Shown here: positions 26,548 through 36,447 of the stretch, piece after piece
Position numbering within the stretch: position 1 is the stretch's first letter
Layout: each line of letters starts with the position of its first letter
Assembly: GCF_900447215.1 (NCBI RefSeq)
Contig: NZ_UFYA01000001.1
Span: 1,116,001-1,180,000, forward strand
DNA length: 64,000 bases
From: Dermatophilus congolensis
GTDB lineage: Bacteria; Actinomycetota; Actinomycetes; Actinomycetales; Dermatophilaceae
Reading direction: 5' to 3'
Program-made: the position numbers and the translations under genes
The notes under the pieces: generated by a model
What the model saw: only the letters and a program-made list of their open reading frames with translations
What the model was told of the DNA's origin: nothing
Database searches by the model: none

Positions 26548-27690
26548 GTGACCGCCAACGAGACCCCGCAGAACCTGAACGACCACGACGACGCCGGCGA
26601 AACACTCGCACGCTCCACATCAGAAGCCTCATACAAAGCAGCACAAGAGCGCAGCGCCGCAGTCGAAGCCGCCATCGCCGAGGACGCCTCCCGCTTCCGC
26701 GTCCTCACTGGCGACCGCCCCACCGGAAACCTGCACCTCGGCCACTACTTCGGATCCCTACGCAACCGGGTCCGCCTCCATGACTCTGGCGTCGACACCT
26801 GGCTCGTCGTCGCCGACTACCAAGTCATCGCCGACCGCGACGGCGTAGGCGCCATCGCCGAACGCGTCCGCTCCCTCGTCACCGACTACATCGCCGTGGG
26901 CATCGACCCCGAAAAAGCAACCATCTTCCCTCACTCAGCCATCCCCGCCCTCAACCAGCTCATGCTGCCCTTCCTGTCCCTGGTCACAGACGCAGAACTG
27001 CGCCGCAACCCCACGGTCAAAGCCGAATCCGACGCCACCAACGGCCGCCCCATGTCCGGCCTCCTACTCACCTACCCCGTCCACCAAGCCGCAGACATCC
27101 TCTTCTGCAAAGCCAACCTTGTCCCCGTCGGCAAAGATCAACTCCCCCACCTCGAACAAACCCGCCTCATCGCCCAACGCTTCGACAAACGCTACGGCCG
27201 CGCCGGCGAGGGAAAAACTCCCGTCTTCCGCCGCGCTGATGCCCTCCTATCCGAAGCACCCAGCGTGCTAGGCACCGACGGACAAAAAATGAGCAAGTCC
27301 CGCGGCAACACCGTCGAACTGCGTATGAGCGCCGACGAAACAGCCAAAGTCCTCAAAAAAGCCGTCACCGACTCCGAACGCCACATCACCTTCGACCCAG
27401 AAAACCGCCCAGAGGTCTCCAACCTCGTCCAACTCGCCGCGCTCGCCACCAACCGCGCCCCCCTGAAAATCGCCGAAGAAATCGGCGATGGCGGCTCCGG
27501 GCAACTCAAAAAACTCGTCATTGAATCGGTCAACGACATGCTCGCCCCCATCCGCGCACGCCGCGCCGAAGTTGAAGCCGACCCCGCCATCATCGAAAAC
27601 ACCCTGCGTCGCGGCATCGAACGAGCCAACGACGTCGCTAACGACACCCTTAACGAAGTCCGCCAAGCAATGCGGATGCACTACCTGTAA
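26548..27690 (+). CDS. trpS: Tryptophanyl-tRNA synthetase
   Basis: A 380-aa class I aminoacyl-tRNA synthetase that charges tRNA-Trp. The HIGH-like motif is HLGH (residues 63-66) in RPTGNLHLGHYFGS, and the KMSKS motif is exact (residues 247-251). The N-terminal 45 residues are an acidic extension not found in the short bacterial enzymes. GTG 26548 is the most upstream plausible start; an ATG nearer the core is not available. No T-box or Trp-rich leader peptide was seen upstream. Confidence 0.95.
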   Translation: MTANETPQNLNDHDDAGETLARSTSEASYKAAQERSAAVEAAIAEDASRFRVLTGDRPTGNLHLGHYFGSLRNRVRLHDSGVDTWLVVADYQVIADRDGVGAIAERVRSLVTDYIAVGIDPEKATIFPHSAIPALNQLMLPFLSLVTDAELRRNPTVKAESDATNGRPMSGLLLTYPVHQAADILFCKANLVPVGKDQLPHLEQTRLIAQRFDKRYGRAGEGKTPVFRRADALLSEAPSVLGTDGQKMSKSRGNTVELRMSADETAKVLKKAVTDSERHITFDPENRPEVSNLVQLAALATNRAPLKIAEEIGDGGSGQLKKLVIESVNDMLAPIRARRAEVEADPAIIENTLRRGIERANDVANDTLNEVRQAMRMHYL

Positions 27691-27883
27691 AACCCATCGC
27701 TTCATCCTTAGCCAGGCCGCCCACCCCACCAGCGGGATGGGCGGCCTGACCTATCCCCGACTGCTGTGTCACACTCCCCCACACGCAAACCCCATGCATA
27801 CAAACAGGCACGTCGCGACCAGACTTCTCGACCTCCGAGTGAAACAATCCATACGGGGACCAATCGAGGACAGGTGGAACTCA

Positions 27884-29167
27884 GTGACACACTCGTCGCG
27901 CACACACGCCACAGGAACTCACAGCCGAGCCCATGCCACAACCTGGGCACAACGCATCACCACCTCTGTCGCGCTGGCCATCCTCGCCGCCAGCGCCGCC
28001 CCAGCACCAGCCACGGCAGAGATCACCACCCCACAAACAGCACAAACCGGCACACCCGGCGCAGACGAACGCGGCCCCCTCAACAAAAACGAAGTCGCCG
28101 CCCAACTCGCCCAAGCCGAAAAACTACGCACCCAACTCGCACAGCAAAACGCACAGCTAGCAGCCGCCTCACAACGTCTCGACGCCGCCGCAGCGGCAGC
28201 CACCGCAGCGATGGAAAAATACGCCGACGCCAAACGTGCCCTTGAAGCCGCCATCGCCACTGAAAAAACTGAACGCGAAAAACTACGCCAACTCAGCCAA
28301 CACGTCACTGACGCCAAACGAGACGTCGAAGCCATGGCCATCGACGCCTACACCAACGGCAACGGCTCCCTGGCAGATCTAGCCGCCATCATCAAAGTCG
28401 CCACCGGCACCCGCGACCAACTCTCCGCAGCTACCCTGTCCGCATACCTAGCCGACACCCGCAACTCCCAACGAGAGCACTACACCTCCCTGGCACAGCG
28501 ACAACAAACTGCAGCTACAGCCGCAGCCAACGCCCGCCTCACCCGCGAAAAAGCCACCACCGCCGCCGCAACAGCCAAAGCAGCCGCCGACGCCACCGTT
28601 GCCACCCATCAAGCCGCAGCCAACGCCCTGGCCGCCCAAGTCGCCGCCACCCGCGGAAAAATCGCCGCCACCGAAAACATCCCCAGCGACGCTGCAGCAG
28701 CAGCCGCTCTGGCCCAACGCGAAGCCGCCGACGCCCTCAGTAACGGCACCAGCTGCTCCACCGACAACGCCACCTACCCCAACGGTCTCTTCCCCGACTC
28801 AGCACTGTGCCGCCTCGTCACCGCACCAGGACACAAACTGCGCCCTAGCGCAGCCAGCGCCTTCGACCGCATGAGCACCGCTTACCGGAAAGAAGCCGGA
28901 AACTACCTGTGCGTCTCCGACTCCTACCGGTCACTAGCCGAACAAGTCGACATCCGCCGCCGCAAACCCGACCTCGCCGCAGTACCTGGCCAAAGCCACC
29001 ACGGCCTAGGCATCGCCATTGACCTGTGCGGAGGAATCGAAAACTTCGGCACCATCGCCTACCAGTGGATGAAACAAAACGCACCCCTCTACGGCTTCTA
29101 CCACCCCACATGGGCAGAACCAACCGGCAGCAAACCTGAACCCTGGCACTGGGAATACGCCAACTAA
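27884..29167 (+). CDS. Secreted D-Ala-D-Ala carboxypeptidase, VanY type, with coiled coil
   Basis: A 427-aa exported cell-wall enzyme. An Arg/His-rich N-terminus leads to a hydrophobic signal core (SVALAILAASAAPAPATA, about residues 30-48). Residues 65-280 are an Ala/Gln/Lys-rich coiled coil like those of RipA- and PcsB-type hydrolases. The C-terminal peptidase M15B (VanY) domain has YRSLAEQ, the zinc motif SHHGLGIAIDL and EPWHWEY. GTG 27884 is preferred since AGGTGG precedes it by six bases and it places the signal peptide at the start. It would trim the terminal D-Ala of wall peptides. Confidence 0.85.
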   Translation: MTHSSRTHATGTHSRAHATTWAQRITTSVALAILAASAAPAPATAEITTPQTAQTGTPGADERGPLNKNEVAAQLAQAEKLRTQLAQQNAQLAAASQRLDAAAAAATAAMEKYADAKRALEAAIATEKTEREKLRQLSQHVTDAKRDVEAMAIDAYTNGNGSLADLAAIIKVATGTRDQLSAATLSAYLADTRNSQREHYTSLAQRQQTAATAAANARLTREKATTAAATAKAAADATVATHQAAANALAAQVAATRGKIAATENIPSDAAAAAALAQREAADALSNGTSCSTDNATYPNGLFPDSALCRLVTAPGHKLRPSAASAFDRMSTAYRKEAGNYLCVSDSYRSLAEQVDIRRRKPDLAAVPGQSHHGLGIAIDLCGGIENFGTIAYQWMKQNAPLYGFYHPTWAEPTGSKPEPWHWEYAN

Positions 29168-29322
29168 CCTCACAACGGCTCATCCAGCCACACGGGAATG
29201 CATCACCCACGCGCATAGTTGAGAGACAATGACACGTCGCGCCCATAACGGCACGACCGACACGGCACCGGCTCAACAACAGCCAGCAAGCCACTTACCG
29301 CTCATCGTCCAGGAGGCCATAC

Positions 29323-29679
29323 ATGGCAGAACGTTCGCTTCGAGGAACCAACCTCAGTGCCCTGAGCATGGAAACCGATGAGAACGTCGTCCTCAGTGAG
29401 CGCCGCATCTCCAAGTACGAGTGCCCCAACGGGCACATCAGTGAGCTGCCCTTCTCCATCGAGGCCGACATTCCCCCGATCTGGGAGTGCCGCTGCGGCC
29501 AAGAAGCCAAACTGGCCGACGGCCCCGACCCCGAACACAAACCGGGCAAACACGTCCGCACCCACTGGGACATGCTTCTCGAACGTCGCAGCGAAGAAGA
29601 ACTCGCCGAAGTACTCATCGAACGCGTCAACGTCGTCCGAGCCCGCCGCGGCGAAGAACCACTGACCTCACTGAGGTAA
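29323..29679 (+). CDS. rbpA: RNA polymerase-binding protein RbpA
   Basis: A 118-aa actinobacterial transcription factor that binds the sigma subunit and stabilises the open complex. The sequence matches the family throughout: MAERSLRGTNLSALSMETDE, a zinc-ribbon-like core (CPNGH and ECRCGQEA), KPGKHVRTHWDMLLERRS and the sigma-interacting C-terminal helices. A strong AGGAGG precedes the ATG. In Mycobacterium rbpA likewise neighbours ppm1. Confidence 0.96.
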   Translation: MAERSLRGTNLSALSMETDENVVLSERRISKYECPNGHISELPFSIEADIPPIWECRCGQEAKLADGPDPEHKPGKHVRTHWDMLLERRSEEELAEVLIERVNVVRARRGEEPLTSLR

Positions 29680-29690
29680 AACTCTCCACA

Positions 29691-29754
29691 CATGCGTGAG
29701 GCGAAGCCCCCACGCCGGTCCCACCGGCAACAAGGAAGCCTCGCCTCACGCATG
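29691..29754. terminator. Nested hairpin between rbpA and ppm1
   Basis: Perfect 14-base arms at 29691-29704 and 29741-29754 enclose a second hairpin (GCCGGT 29714-29719 with ACCGGC 29723-29728). It sits between two convergent stop codons, so a bidirectional terminator is likely. Confidence 0.65.
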
Positions 29755-29765
29755 CTCACACGCAG

Positions 29766-30578
29766 TTACGAACGCGAACGCTTCACCGCACCCACCAACC
29801 GTGAAGCAAGCCCCGCGACCTGGCCACACCGATACTTAACCCCCCACACCGTCACATTCCGCAACGCCTCCACGATGATGTCCGAGCTCATCTTGGAAGT
29901 GCCCTCCTCACGCTCAACAAACGCGATCGGCACCTCAATAATCTTCAACCGCTTCTTCACAGCACGCCACGTCAAATCGATCTGGAAACAGTAGCCATGC
30001 GACTGCACCCCATCGAGCCCCATCGTCTCCAACGCACTCACCCGATATACCCGGAATCCAGCCGTAGCATCATGCACCGGCATCCCCAACAGCACCCGCG
30101 TATACGTGTTCGCTCCCACCGACAAAACCTTGCGATGCAGCGGCCAATTCACCACCGAACCACCAGGAATCCACCGCGACCCAATCGAGACATCCGCGCC
30201 ATCAATCGCCGCAACAACAGCCGGCAAATCAGCAACCCGATGCGAACCATCCGCATCCATCTCAACCACAGCGTCATAGCCTCGCTCGGCAGCCCAAGCA
30301 AAACCATCCAGATAGGCCTTCCCTAGCCCCTCTTTACCCGCACGATGCCGCACAAACACGTGCTCATCCTCAGCCGCCAATGCATCAGCGATCTGCCCCG
30401 TACCATCCGGAGAGGCATCATCGAGCACCAACACATCCGCAGCAGGCAGCGCCTCACGCACCCCCCGCACCGCACGCTCCACGTTCTCCTTCTCGTTGTA
30501 CGTCGGGATGAGAACAACCGGCCGCTGAACCGGCTCATACGTCTGACGGGACTGGGGCTCGGAGAAGTGATCGATCAC
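29766..30578 (-). CDS. ppm1: Polyprenol monophosphomannose synthase
   Basis: A 270-aa GT2 glycosyltransferase that moves mannose from GDP-mannose to polyprenyl phosphate. The product feeds lipomannan synthesis and protein mannosylation at the membrane. Motifs are VVLIPTYNEKENVE, VLDDASPDGTG, the metal site EMDADGSH, and GSRWIPGGSVVNWP. No membrane segment is present, as in the catalytic half of mycobacterial Ppm1. Its start overlaps the lnt stop by four bases (ATGA), so the pair is translationally coupled. In M. tuberculosis the two are one fused protein. Confidence 0.93.
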   Translation of the reverse strand: MIDHFSEPQSRQTYEPVQRPVVLIPTYNEKENVERAVRGVREALPAADVLVLDDASPDGTGQIADALAAEDEHVFVRHRAGKEGLGKAYLDGFAWAAERGYDAVVEMDADGSHRVADLPAVVAAIDGADVSIGSRWIPGGSVVNWPLHRKVLSVGANTYTRVLLGMPVHDATAGFRVYRVSALETMGLDGVQSHGYCFQIDLTWRAVKKRLKIIEVPIAFVEREEGTSKMSSDIIVEALRNVTVWGVKYRCGQVAGLASRLVGAVKRSRS

Positions 30579-32185
30579 CCGGCGAGTCTAGCCGGGCCAC
30601 CCCGACGAGCGCGGACAGCCTGAACAAACAGAAAAAGCATCGTAATGACGCTGGTCACGACCCCCGGCCACACTGACAGATAAGCCGCAGGTGTGAGATT
30701 TTCGCGCAACGGCAACCGGCCAGCAACCACAGCCTGCGTGTACAAATCCGTGCGCTGATGCGCCGCCCCATCAGGGGTAATCAACGCACTGACACCCACC
30801 GTCGAGACATGCACAACAGAACGGCCAAACTCCACCGCCCGGATACGCGAAATCGCAAGCTGCTGCACCGACTCGTCAGTGAACCCAAACGTCGCATTAT
30901 TCGTCGGCACCGCAAGCAGATTCGCCCCAGCCAGCACCCCCGAACTCACCGCCGTATCAATCGCCACCTCAAAACAAATAGGCGTGGCCACTCGCACCTG
31001 CCCATCCCGCAGCGAAAACACCACATCCCGCGCACCCTTAACGAAATCCCACGGAAGCAACTGGTCAACCAACGGAGTGACGTGACGCAACACCGACCGG
31101 AACGGAATGTACTCAGCAAACGGAACCGGATGCCTCTTGTCATAGCGATCCACAATCCCGCGACCGGGCAGAAACAGCAGCATCGCATTCGTCACCTGCG
31201 GCGCAGGCTCAGCCAAAACAGCCCCCACAAACAACGGCGCTCCCACCGCCTGCACTGCCGACTTAATCACCGCACCAGCATCTGAATTACGTATCGGATC
31301 AATATCCGAGGAGTTCTCCGGCCACACCACAAGATCCGGGCGCGGCATTTTACCCAGCGTGATCTTACGCGCAGCCTCCTTCGTGGCATCAGCATGGTTA
31401 TCAGTCACCGCGCGCCGCTCAGCATTGAAATCCAACCCTGCCCTAGGCACATTCCCCTGCACCCCAAGAACCTGCACCGACCCCGCATCATCGCCCAGCT
31501 GCCGCGGAAGCACCGCAGCGCCACCAACCACCAGCAACGCAACTACCGCCGCAGCACAAGCAGACCACAGGCTCTTACGCCCTTGCGGTGAACGCCAGGC
31601 ACGCAGCAGCCCCCGCGCCCCACACGCCAGCAACGCCCCCACCAACGCCACCAAAAACGTCAACCCGGTTGCCCCTACATACGGAACAGCCGACAACATC
31701 GGTGAATCCGCCTGCGAAAACGCCAACCTCCCCCACGCAAACCCGCCAAAGGGAGTCACCGAACGCAACCATTCCGTCCCCGTCCACACCACCGCAGCTG
31801 ACACAGCCACCGGCAATCGCCACCCCGGCACCGGGCGCTGCACAGCAGCCAACGCCACCCCCGCCAACGCCATATACAGCGACTCTAGCGTCAACAACGC
31901 GAAAATTGGCAGCGACCAACCCAAAAACACCGCCGTCCACTGCAACAGCGGCGCAAAGAAACACACACCACACACAAACCCCAACACCGCGCCACCACGT
32001 AGACCAACCCCACCGGTAGCCACCACAAACAACGCCACACCCAACGGCGCCGCCCACCACAGGTCATACGAGGGAAAAGCCAGATAAAGAACCCCACCAG
32101 CCAGCGCGGCAATCACACACCGCACCCACCACACCCAAGACTTCCCCCAGTCCCCCACAACAAACCGCGACACCACAGCCGGCAT
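30575..32185 (-). CDS. lnt: Apolipoprotein N-acyltransferase
   Basis: A 536-aa membrane protein that adds the third acyl chain to lipoproteins. About seven hydrophobic segments precede a nitrilase-like domain from about residue 215, and one more closes the protein. The catalytic triad is visible: Glu in VVWPENSSD, Lys in DKRHPVPFAEY and Cys in TPICFEV. ATG 32185 is chosen because AGGGGG precedes it by about seven bases. The frame is open further upstream to 32272, but that part falls in an inverted repeat. It overlaps ppm1 by four bases. Confidence 0.9.
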   Translation of the reverse strand: MPAVVSRFVVGDWGKSWVWWVRCVIAALAGGVLYLAFPSYDLWWAAPLGVALFVVATGGVGLRGGAVLGFVCGVCFFAPLLQWTAVFLGWSLPIFALLTLESLYMALAGVALAAVQRPVPGWRLPVAVSAAVVWTGTEWLRSVTPFGGFAWGRLAFSQADSPMLSAVPYVGATGLTFLVALVGALLACGARGLLRAWRSPQGRKSLWSACAAAVVALLVVGGAAVLPRQLGDDAGSVQVLGVQGNVPRAGLDFNAERRAVTDNHADATKEAARKITLGKMPRPDLVVWPENSSDIDPIRNSDAGAVIKSAVQAVGAPLFVGAVLAEPAPQVTNAMLLFLPGRGIVDRYDKRHPVPFAEYIPFRSVLRHVTPLVDQLLPWDFVKGARDVVFSLRDGQVRVATPICFEVAIDTAVSSGVLAGANLLAVPTNNATFGFTDESVQQLAISRIRAVEFGRSVVHVSTVGVSALITPDGAAHQRTDLYTQAVVAGRLPLRENLTPAAYLSVWPGVVTSVITMLFLFVQAVRARRGGPARLAG

Positions 32186-32257
32186 CCCAGCCCCCTCACT
32201 TCGTGACACGGCACGAACGGAAGCCACATCAGCAGAAACCGAACAGTGCCTTGCAGG

Positions 32258-32328
32258 GACGGGACCCGTCACCTTTGGGGCCGCCTCGCAATACGAGGAC
32301 GTTTTCTACTCGGTGAACGGGTCCCGTC
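32258..32328. other. Long nested inverted repeat in the lnt/exonuclease intergenic region
   Basis: GACGGGACCCGTCACC at 32258-32273 pairs with 32312-32328, broken only by one bulged base. Inside, CCTCG (32284-32288) pairs with CGAGG (32294-32298). The 365 bases between lnt (32185) and the exonuclease (32552) hold no recognisable gene. They also contain several ACCGACC-type repeats (32333-32377). Confidence 0.6.
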
Positions 32329-32551
32329 ATCGCCGACCGAACTACCGACCGATAGCAGTCGATGCAACGACCGACCGGGTCGGCGCCCTGAAGACGAATT
32401 CCAAACTACCGAAAACGTCAGGTCGGTCAACTCAAGCAACGCTACCCTTGACCAGCACCAACACCGTAAACGCGCAGGTCAGAAAACTATTCACCGCGTG
32501 TTTCGCGGATACCGAAAAGATCTACTAAAACACCCCCACACACCCACATAC

Positions 32552-33535
32552 ATGCAGGCAAGAAGGCTACCCACCCAACACGCCAGTATCGTCACCCCTG
32601 TGACTGGTGTTCTTCTTCTCGATGCCTCCTCCCTCTACTTCCGTGCTTTCTACGGCGTTCCAGAACGCCCCAGCAACCCCCAAACACCACCCACCAACGC
32701 CATTCGTGGCTTCCTCGACATGATCTCCTCACTCATCACCCACTACACCCCTGAGGGGCTTGTCGTGTGCTGGGACGAAGACTGGCGCCCCGCCTTCCGC
32801 GTCAACGCCCTCCCCAGCTACAAAGCCCAACGCGTACGCATCACCACCGAAGGCATCCACGAAGAAGACACCCCCCACAACCTCACCACCCAAGTCCCCA
32901 TCATCATCCAGGCACTACGCGCCCTAGGAATACCCCGCATCGGCGCCAGCGGATACGAAGCAGACGACGTCATCGCTACCCTCGCCCACCGCTGGGCAAC
33001 CACCCCACAACACCCCATCCACGTCGTCACCGGCGACCGGGACCTATTCCAACTCGTCGACGACACAAAAGGAATCGACGTCCTCTACACCGCCAGAACC
33101 GGCGTACGCGCACCCGAACTCATCAACGAAACCTACCTACACACCACCTACGGAATACGCGGCGGCCGCGGCTACCTCGACTTCGCCACCCTACGCGGAG
33201 ACCCCAGCGACGGCCTACCCGGCGTACGCGGCATCGGAGAAAAAACCGCCCGCACCCTCCTCGAAAAACACGGCAGCCTCGCTGCACTGCGCGCCGCCGC
33301 CACCGACCCCAACTCCGAACTGACCGCAACACAACGTACACGCATCACCAACGCCTCGGACTACCTCGACACCGCCGCCACCGTCGTAGCAACCGCCACC
33401 GACGCACCCATCGGCGACGTCAACCCAGCACTACCACGCCATATCGCCGACCTACGCCTGCTATCTGACCTCGCCGCGCGCTACCGCCTAGCCAACACCT
33501 TCGACCGCCTCCTAGCCGCATGCGCCATCGCATAA
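32552..33535 (+). CDS. 5'-3' exonuclease, PolA N-terminal-domain type
   Basis: A flap/5' nuclease of about 327 aa, like the exonuclease domain of DNA polymerase I but free-standing. It matches the Rv2090 position next to helY in Mycobacterium. Metal-site motifs include LLLDASSLYFRAFYG, GYEADDVIATLA, VTGDRDLFQLV, and the helix-hairpin-helix GDPSDGLPGVRGIGEKTA. The start is uncertain: ATG 32552 and GTG 32600 are both in frame, and neither has a ribosome site. It converges on helY with ten bases between the stops. Confidence 0.88.
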   Translation: MQARRLPTQHASIVTPVTGVLLLDASSLYFRAFYGVPERPSNPQTPPTNAIRGFLDMISSLITHYTPEGLVVCWDEDWRPAFRVNALPSYKAQRVRITTEGIHEEDTPHNLTTQVPIIIQALRALGIPRIGASGYEADDVIATLAHRWATTPQHPIHVVTGDRDLFQLVDDTKGIDVLYTARTGVRAPELINETYLHTTYGIRGGRGYLDFATLRGDPSDGLPGVRGIGEKTARTLLEKHGSLAALRAAATDPNSELTATQRTRITNASDYLDTAATVVATATDAPIGDVNPALPRHIADLRLLSDLAARYRLANTFDRLLAACAIA

Positions 33536-33545
33536 CCCATCCACA

Positions 33546-36395
33546 TCACCCCATCCGATCCGCAGCCACCACACCACGCATCACCGCATCCACCGCACTA
33601 CGGGCCGTACGACTCAACTGCGTAGTAGGAGCAACCGCCATGATCTGATCCAACAAATCCACAACCTGCTTACACCGGCGCACAAAATCACCCGCCGCCA
33701 AGTCCGTCTCAGCCAAAACCGCCTCAAGCGAACGTCCTTTGGCCCACGCATACACCAAATGCGCAATCCCAGGGTCCGGGTACGCCGTCACCGACACACC
33801 CCCATCAGACTCAGCATCCTCAAGCCCACTCCACACCTGAACCATCTCGTCATGGGCACGCATCAACGCCGCCCCACCACCACGCGGTGAGGGCTCCCGC
33901 TCCTCCTTACGCGGCTCATTCACCAAACACGACACCGCAGCAGCCAACTGCGGAGCATCCAACTCATCCCACACCCCAGCTCGCAAACACTCTGCAGTAA
34001 GCAAATCCCGCTCTGTATAGATACGACTCAGCAGTCCCCCTCGCTCAGTGACCGACTCACCCCCTTGCGCCAAATACCCGAAACGCTCCAACACCGTGCA
34101 CGTACGATCAAACACCCGCGCCACCGAATTCGTACGACTCTCCACCCGACGCCGCAACGCCTGCGTCTCACGCTCCAACCTCCACCACCGCTCCGCCCAC
34201 CGCGCATGCTGCTCACGATCAGCGCACCCATGACACGGATGCGAACGGATCTTCTTACGCAACTCAGTAACCCGACCCTCAATAGCCTCGTCTTTTCCAC
34301 CCTTAGTCGACTTACGAGACGCAAAATCCGGCGGCACATCCGGCACCCGATCCCGCATCAAAGCCGCCACATCCTTACGCACCTTCGGATTGCGGTAGTT
34401 CACCTTGCGAGGCAACCGCACATGCCCAACCGGCACCAACGGCTCATCCATCTGCGCAGGATCCACCGTGAACAAACGCCCCTCCTGCGTACACACAACC
34501 ACCTCACGAGCATGCCCAACCGGCACCACCACACCCCGCTGCTGACGCCTACCCACACGCACAAAAACAACATCCCCCCACCGCAAATCTTCCAACGAAG
34601 CCCGCGCAATAGAACGCTGCCGAGCCGAACGCGCCTTAACCGCGTCCTTCTCCAAACGCCCCAACTCATGACGCAACGCCGAATACTCACGGAAATCACC
34701 CATATGGCACGTCATCGCATCGCCATACCCAGCCAACGCTTCCTCATGCTCAGACAGCTGCTTAGCCATCCCCACCACCGACCGATCAGCCTGGAACTGA
34801 GCGAACGATGTCTCCAAAATCTCTCGCGCCCGACCCCGACCGAACGTACCAACCAAATTCACCGCCATGTTGTACGTCGGGCGGAAACTACTACGCAACG
34901 GATACGTCCGCGTCGAAGCCAACCCACCCACCGCCAACGGATCCAGCCGCGGGTTCCACAACACCACCGCGTGACCCTCAATATCGATCCCACGCCTACC
35001 GGCTCGACCAGTCAACTGCGTGTACTCAGCCGGAGTGATGTCAGCGTGCGTCTCCCCATTAAACTTCACCAACTTTTCCAACACCACCGTACGTGCAGGC
35101 ATATTCACCCCCAACGCCAACGTCTCAGTGGCAAACACCGCCCGCACATACCCGGCAAGAAACAACTCCTCCACAATCTCCCGGAACGCCGGCAACATCC
35201 CCGCGTGATGCGCCGCGAACCCCCTCGAAGCAGCCTCAACAAACTCCCAATAGTGCAAAACCGACAAATCCTCAGCCGCCAAGCCAGCCACCCGCGACTC
35301 AACAATCCGGCGGATCTCCTCGGCCTCAGCAGTGCTAGTCAGCCTCGTCCCATGACTCAACAGCTGCGTCACTGCCGCATCACACCCCACACGACTAAAA
35401 ATGAACGTAATCGCAGGCAACAGCCCCGCCCGGTCAAGACGGTCAATGACCTGGGCCCGGCTTGGCACCCCCGCCGAGCCACGACCACCACCCAGCCCTT
35501 GAGCACCACCGGCATGCCAACGATCCACACCCCGGCCACGCACCTGCCGTCCACGGCGCCCCCGCGGCGCACCCCGATCTTCCAACCGACCACGCCGATC
35601 CGTATTCGAACGCGAACTACGAATCGCCTCAATCAAATCCGGATTAACAAGCGCACTTTCCTGGCGCGCCGCACCAGGACGACCCGCGCCACGGGTATCA
35701 GCACGATCAGGCTCAGCATCAACAAACAAGTCATAAATCGTTGTCCCCACCATCATGTGCTGCCACAACGGAACCGGGCGATGCTCCTCCACCACCACCT
35801 CGGTGTCACCCCGCACCGCCCCCAACCAATCTCCAAACTCCTCAGCATTACTGACCGTCGCAGACAACGCCGCCACCTGAACATCACCAGGAAGGTGAAT
35901 AATCACCTCTTCCCACACCGCACCACGCGCACGATCTGCCAAGTAATGGACCTCATCCATCACCACAAACGCCAAACCACGCAACGTACCGGACCCCGCA
36001 TACATCATGTTGCGCAGCACCTCCGTGGTCATCACCACCACCGGCGCCTCACCGTTGATCGAGGAATCCCCCGTCAACAACCCCACATTCTCAGCGCCAT
36101 ACCGCGCCACCAGATCGTGATACTTCTGGTTCGACAACGCCTTAATCGGCGTGGTGTAAAAAGCTTTCTGCCCCCTCGCCAACGCCAAATGCACCGCAAA
36201 CTCACCCACGATCGTCTTACCCGCGCCCGTGGGAGCAGCCACCAACACCCCCCTGCCATCTTCCAACGCAGCACACGCCCGCTCTTGAAAATCATCAAGC
36301 GGAAAATCAAGCAGGTCACAAAACTGCACCAGCCGACGATGGCGGGCAACACCTTTAGCTCGCGACCGGGCATAACGCTCTGCAGGAGACGACAT
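33546..36395 (-). CDS. helY: DEAD/DEAH-box helicase HelY, Mtr4-like
   Basis: A 949-aa superfamily 2 helicase of the Ski2/Mtr4 type. Motif I is APTGAGKT, motif II is MDEVHYLAD, motif III is LSATVSNAEEF, and motif VI is QLTGRAGRRGID. An Arg/Gly-rich low-complexity insert lies at about residues 240-300. The C-terminal part carries the DSHCT-type domain. The family unwinds RNA or DNA 3'-5'; the cellular role in actinobacteria is unknown. It is the last gene of the minus-strand proteasome-Tat block, 52 bases after tatC. Confidence 0.92.
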   Translation of the reverse strand: MSSPAERYARSRAKGVARHRRLVQFCDLLDFPLDDFQERACAALEDGRGVLVAAPTGAGKTIVGEFAVHLALARGQKAFYTTPIKALSNQKYHDLVARYGAENVGLLTGDSSINGEAPVVVMTTEVLRNMMYAGSGTLRGLAFVVMDEVHYLADRARGAVWEEVIIHLPGDVQVAALSATVSNAEEFGDWLGAVRGDTEVVVEEHRPVPLWQHMMVGTTIYDLFVDAEPDRADTRGAGRPGAARQESALVNPDLIEAIRSSRSNTDRRGRLEDRGAPRGRRGRQVRGRGVDRWHAGGAQGLGGGRGSAGVPSRAQVIDRLDRAGLLPAITFIFSRVGCDAAVTQLLSHGTRLTSTAEAEEIRRIVESRVAGLAAEDLSVLHYWEFVEAASRGFAAHHAGMLPAFREIVEELFLAGYVRAVFATETLALGVNMPARTVVLEKLVKFNGETHADITPAEYTQLTGRAGRRGIDIEGHAVVLWNPRLDPLAVGGLASTRTYPLRSSFRPTYNMAVNLVGTFGRGRAREILETSFAQFQADRSVVGMAKQLSEHEEALAGYGDAMTCHMGDFREYSALRHELGRLEKDAVKARSARQRSIARASLEDLRWGDVVFVRVGRRQQRGVVVPVGHAREVVVCTQEGRLFTVDPAQMDEPLVPVGHVRLPRKVNYRNPKVRKDVAALMRDRVPDVPPDFASRKSTKGGKDEAIEGRVTELRKKIRSHPCHGCADREQHARWAERWWRLERETQALRRRVESRTNSVARVFDRTCTVLERFGYLAQGGESVTERGGLLSRIYTERDLLTAECLRAGVWDELDAPQLAAAVSCLVNEPRKEEREPSPRGGGAALMRAHDEMVQVWSGLEDAESDGGVSVTAYPDPGIAHLVYAWAKGRSLEAVLAETDLAAGDFVRRCKQVVDLLDQIMAVAPTTQLSRTARSAVDAVMRGVVAADRMG

Positions 36396-36447
36396 GTGGC
36401 CCAGGCTACGTCAGAGAACCCCTGACGACCCCAGGCCACCGCACTAG

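Noticed and set aside
34065-36425. A 786-codon open frame opposite helY
   Set aside because: It is antisense to a clear helicase, rich in Arg, His, Pro and Gln, and lacks a ribosome site. Long antisense frames are expected in GC-rich genes.
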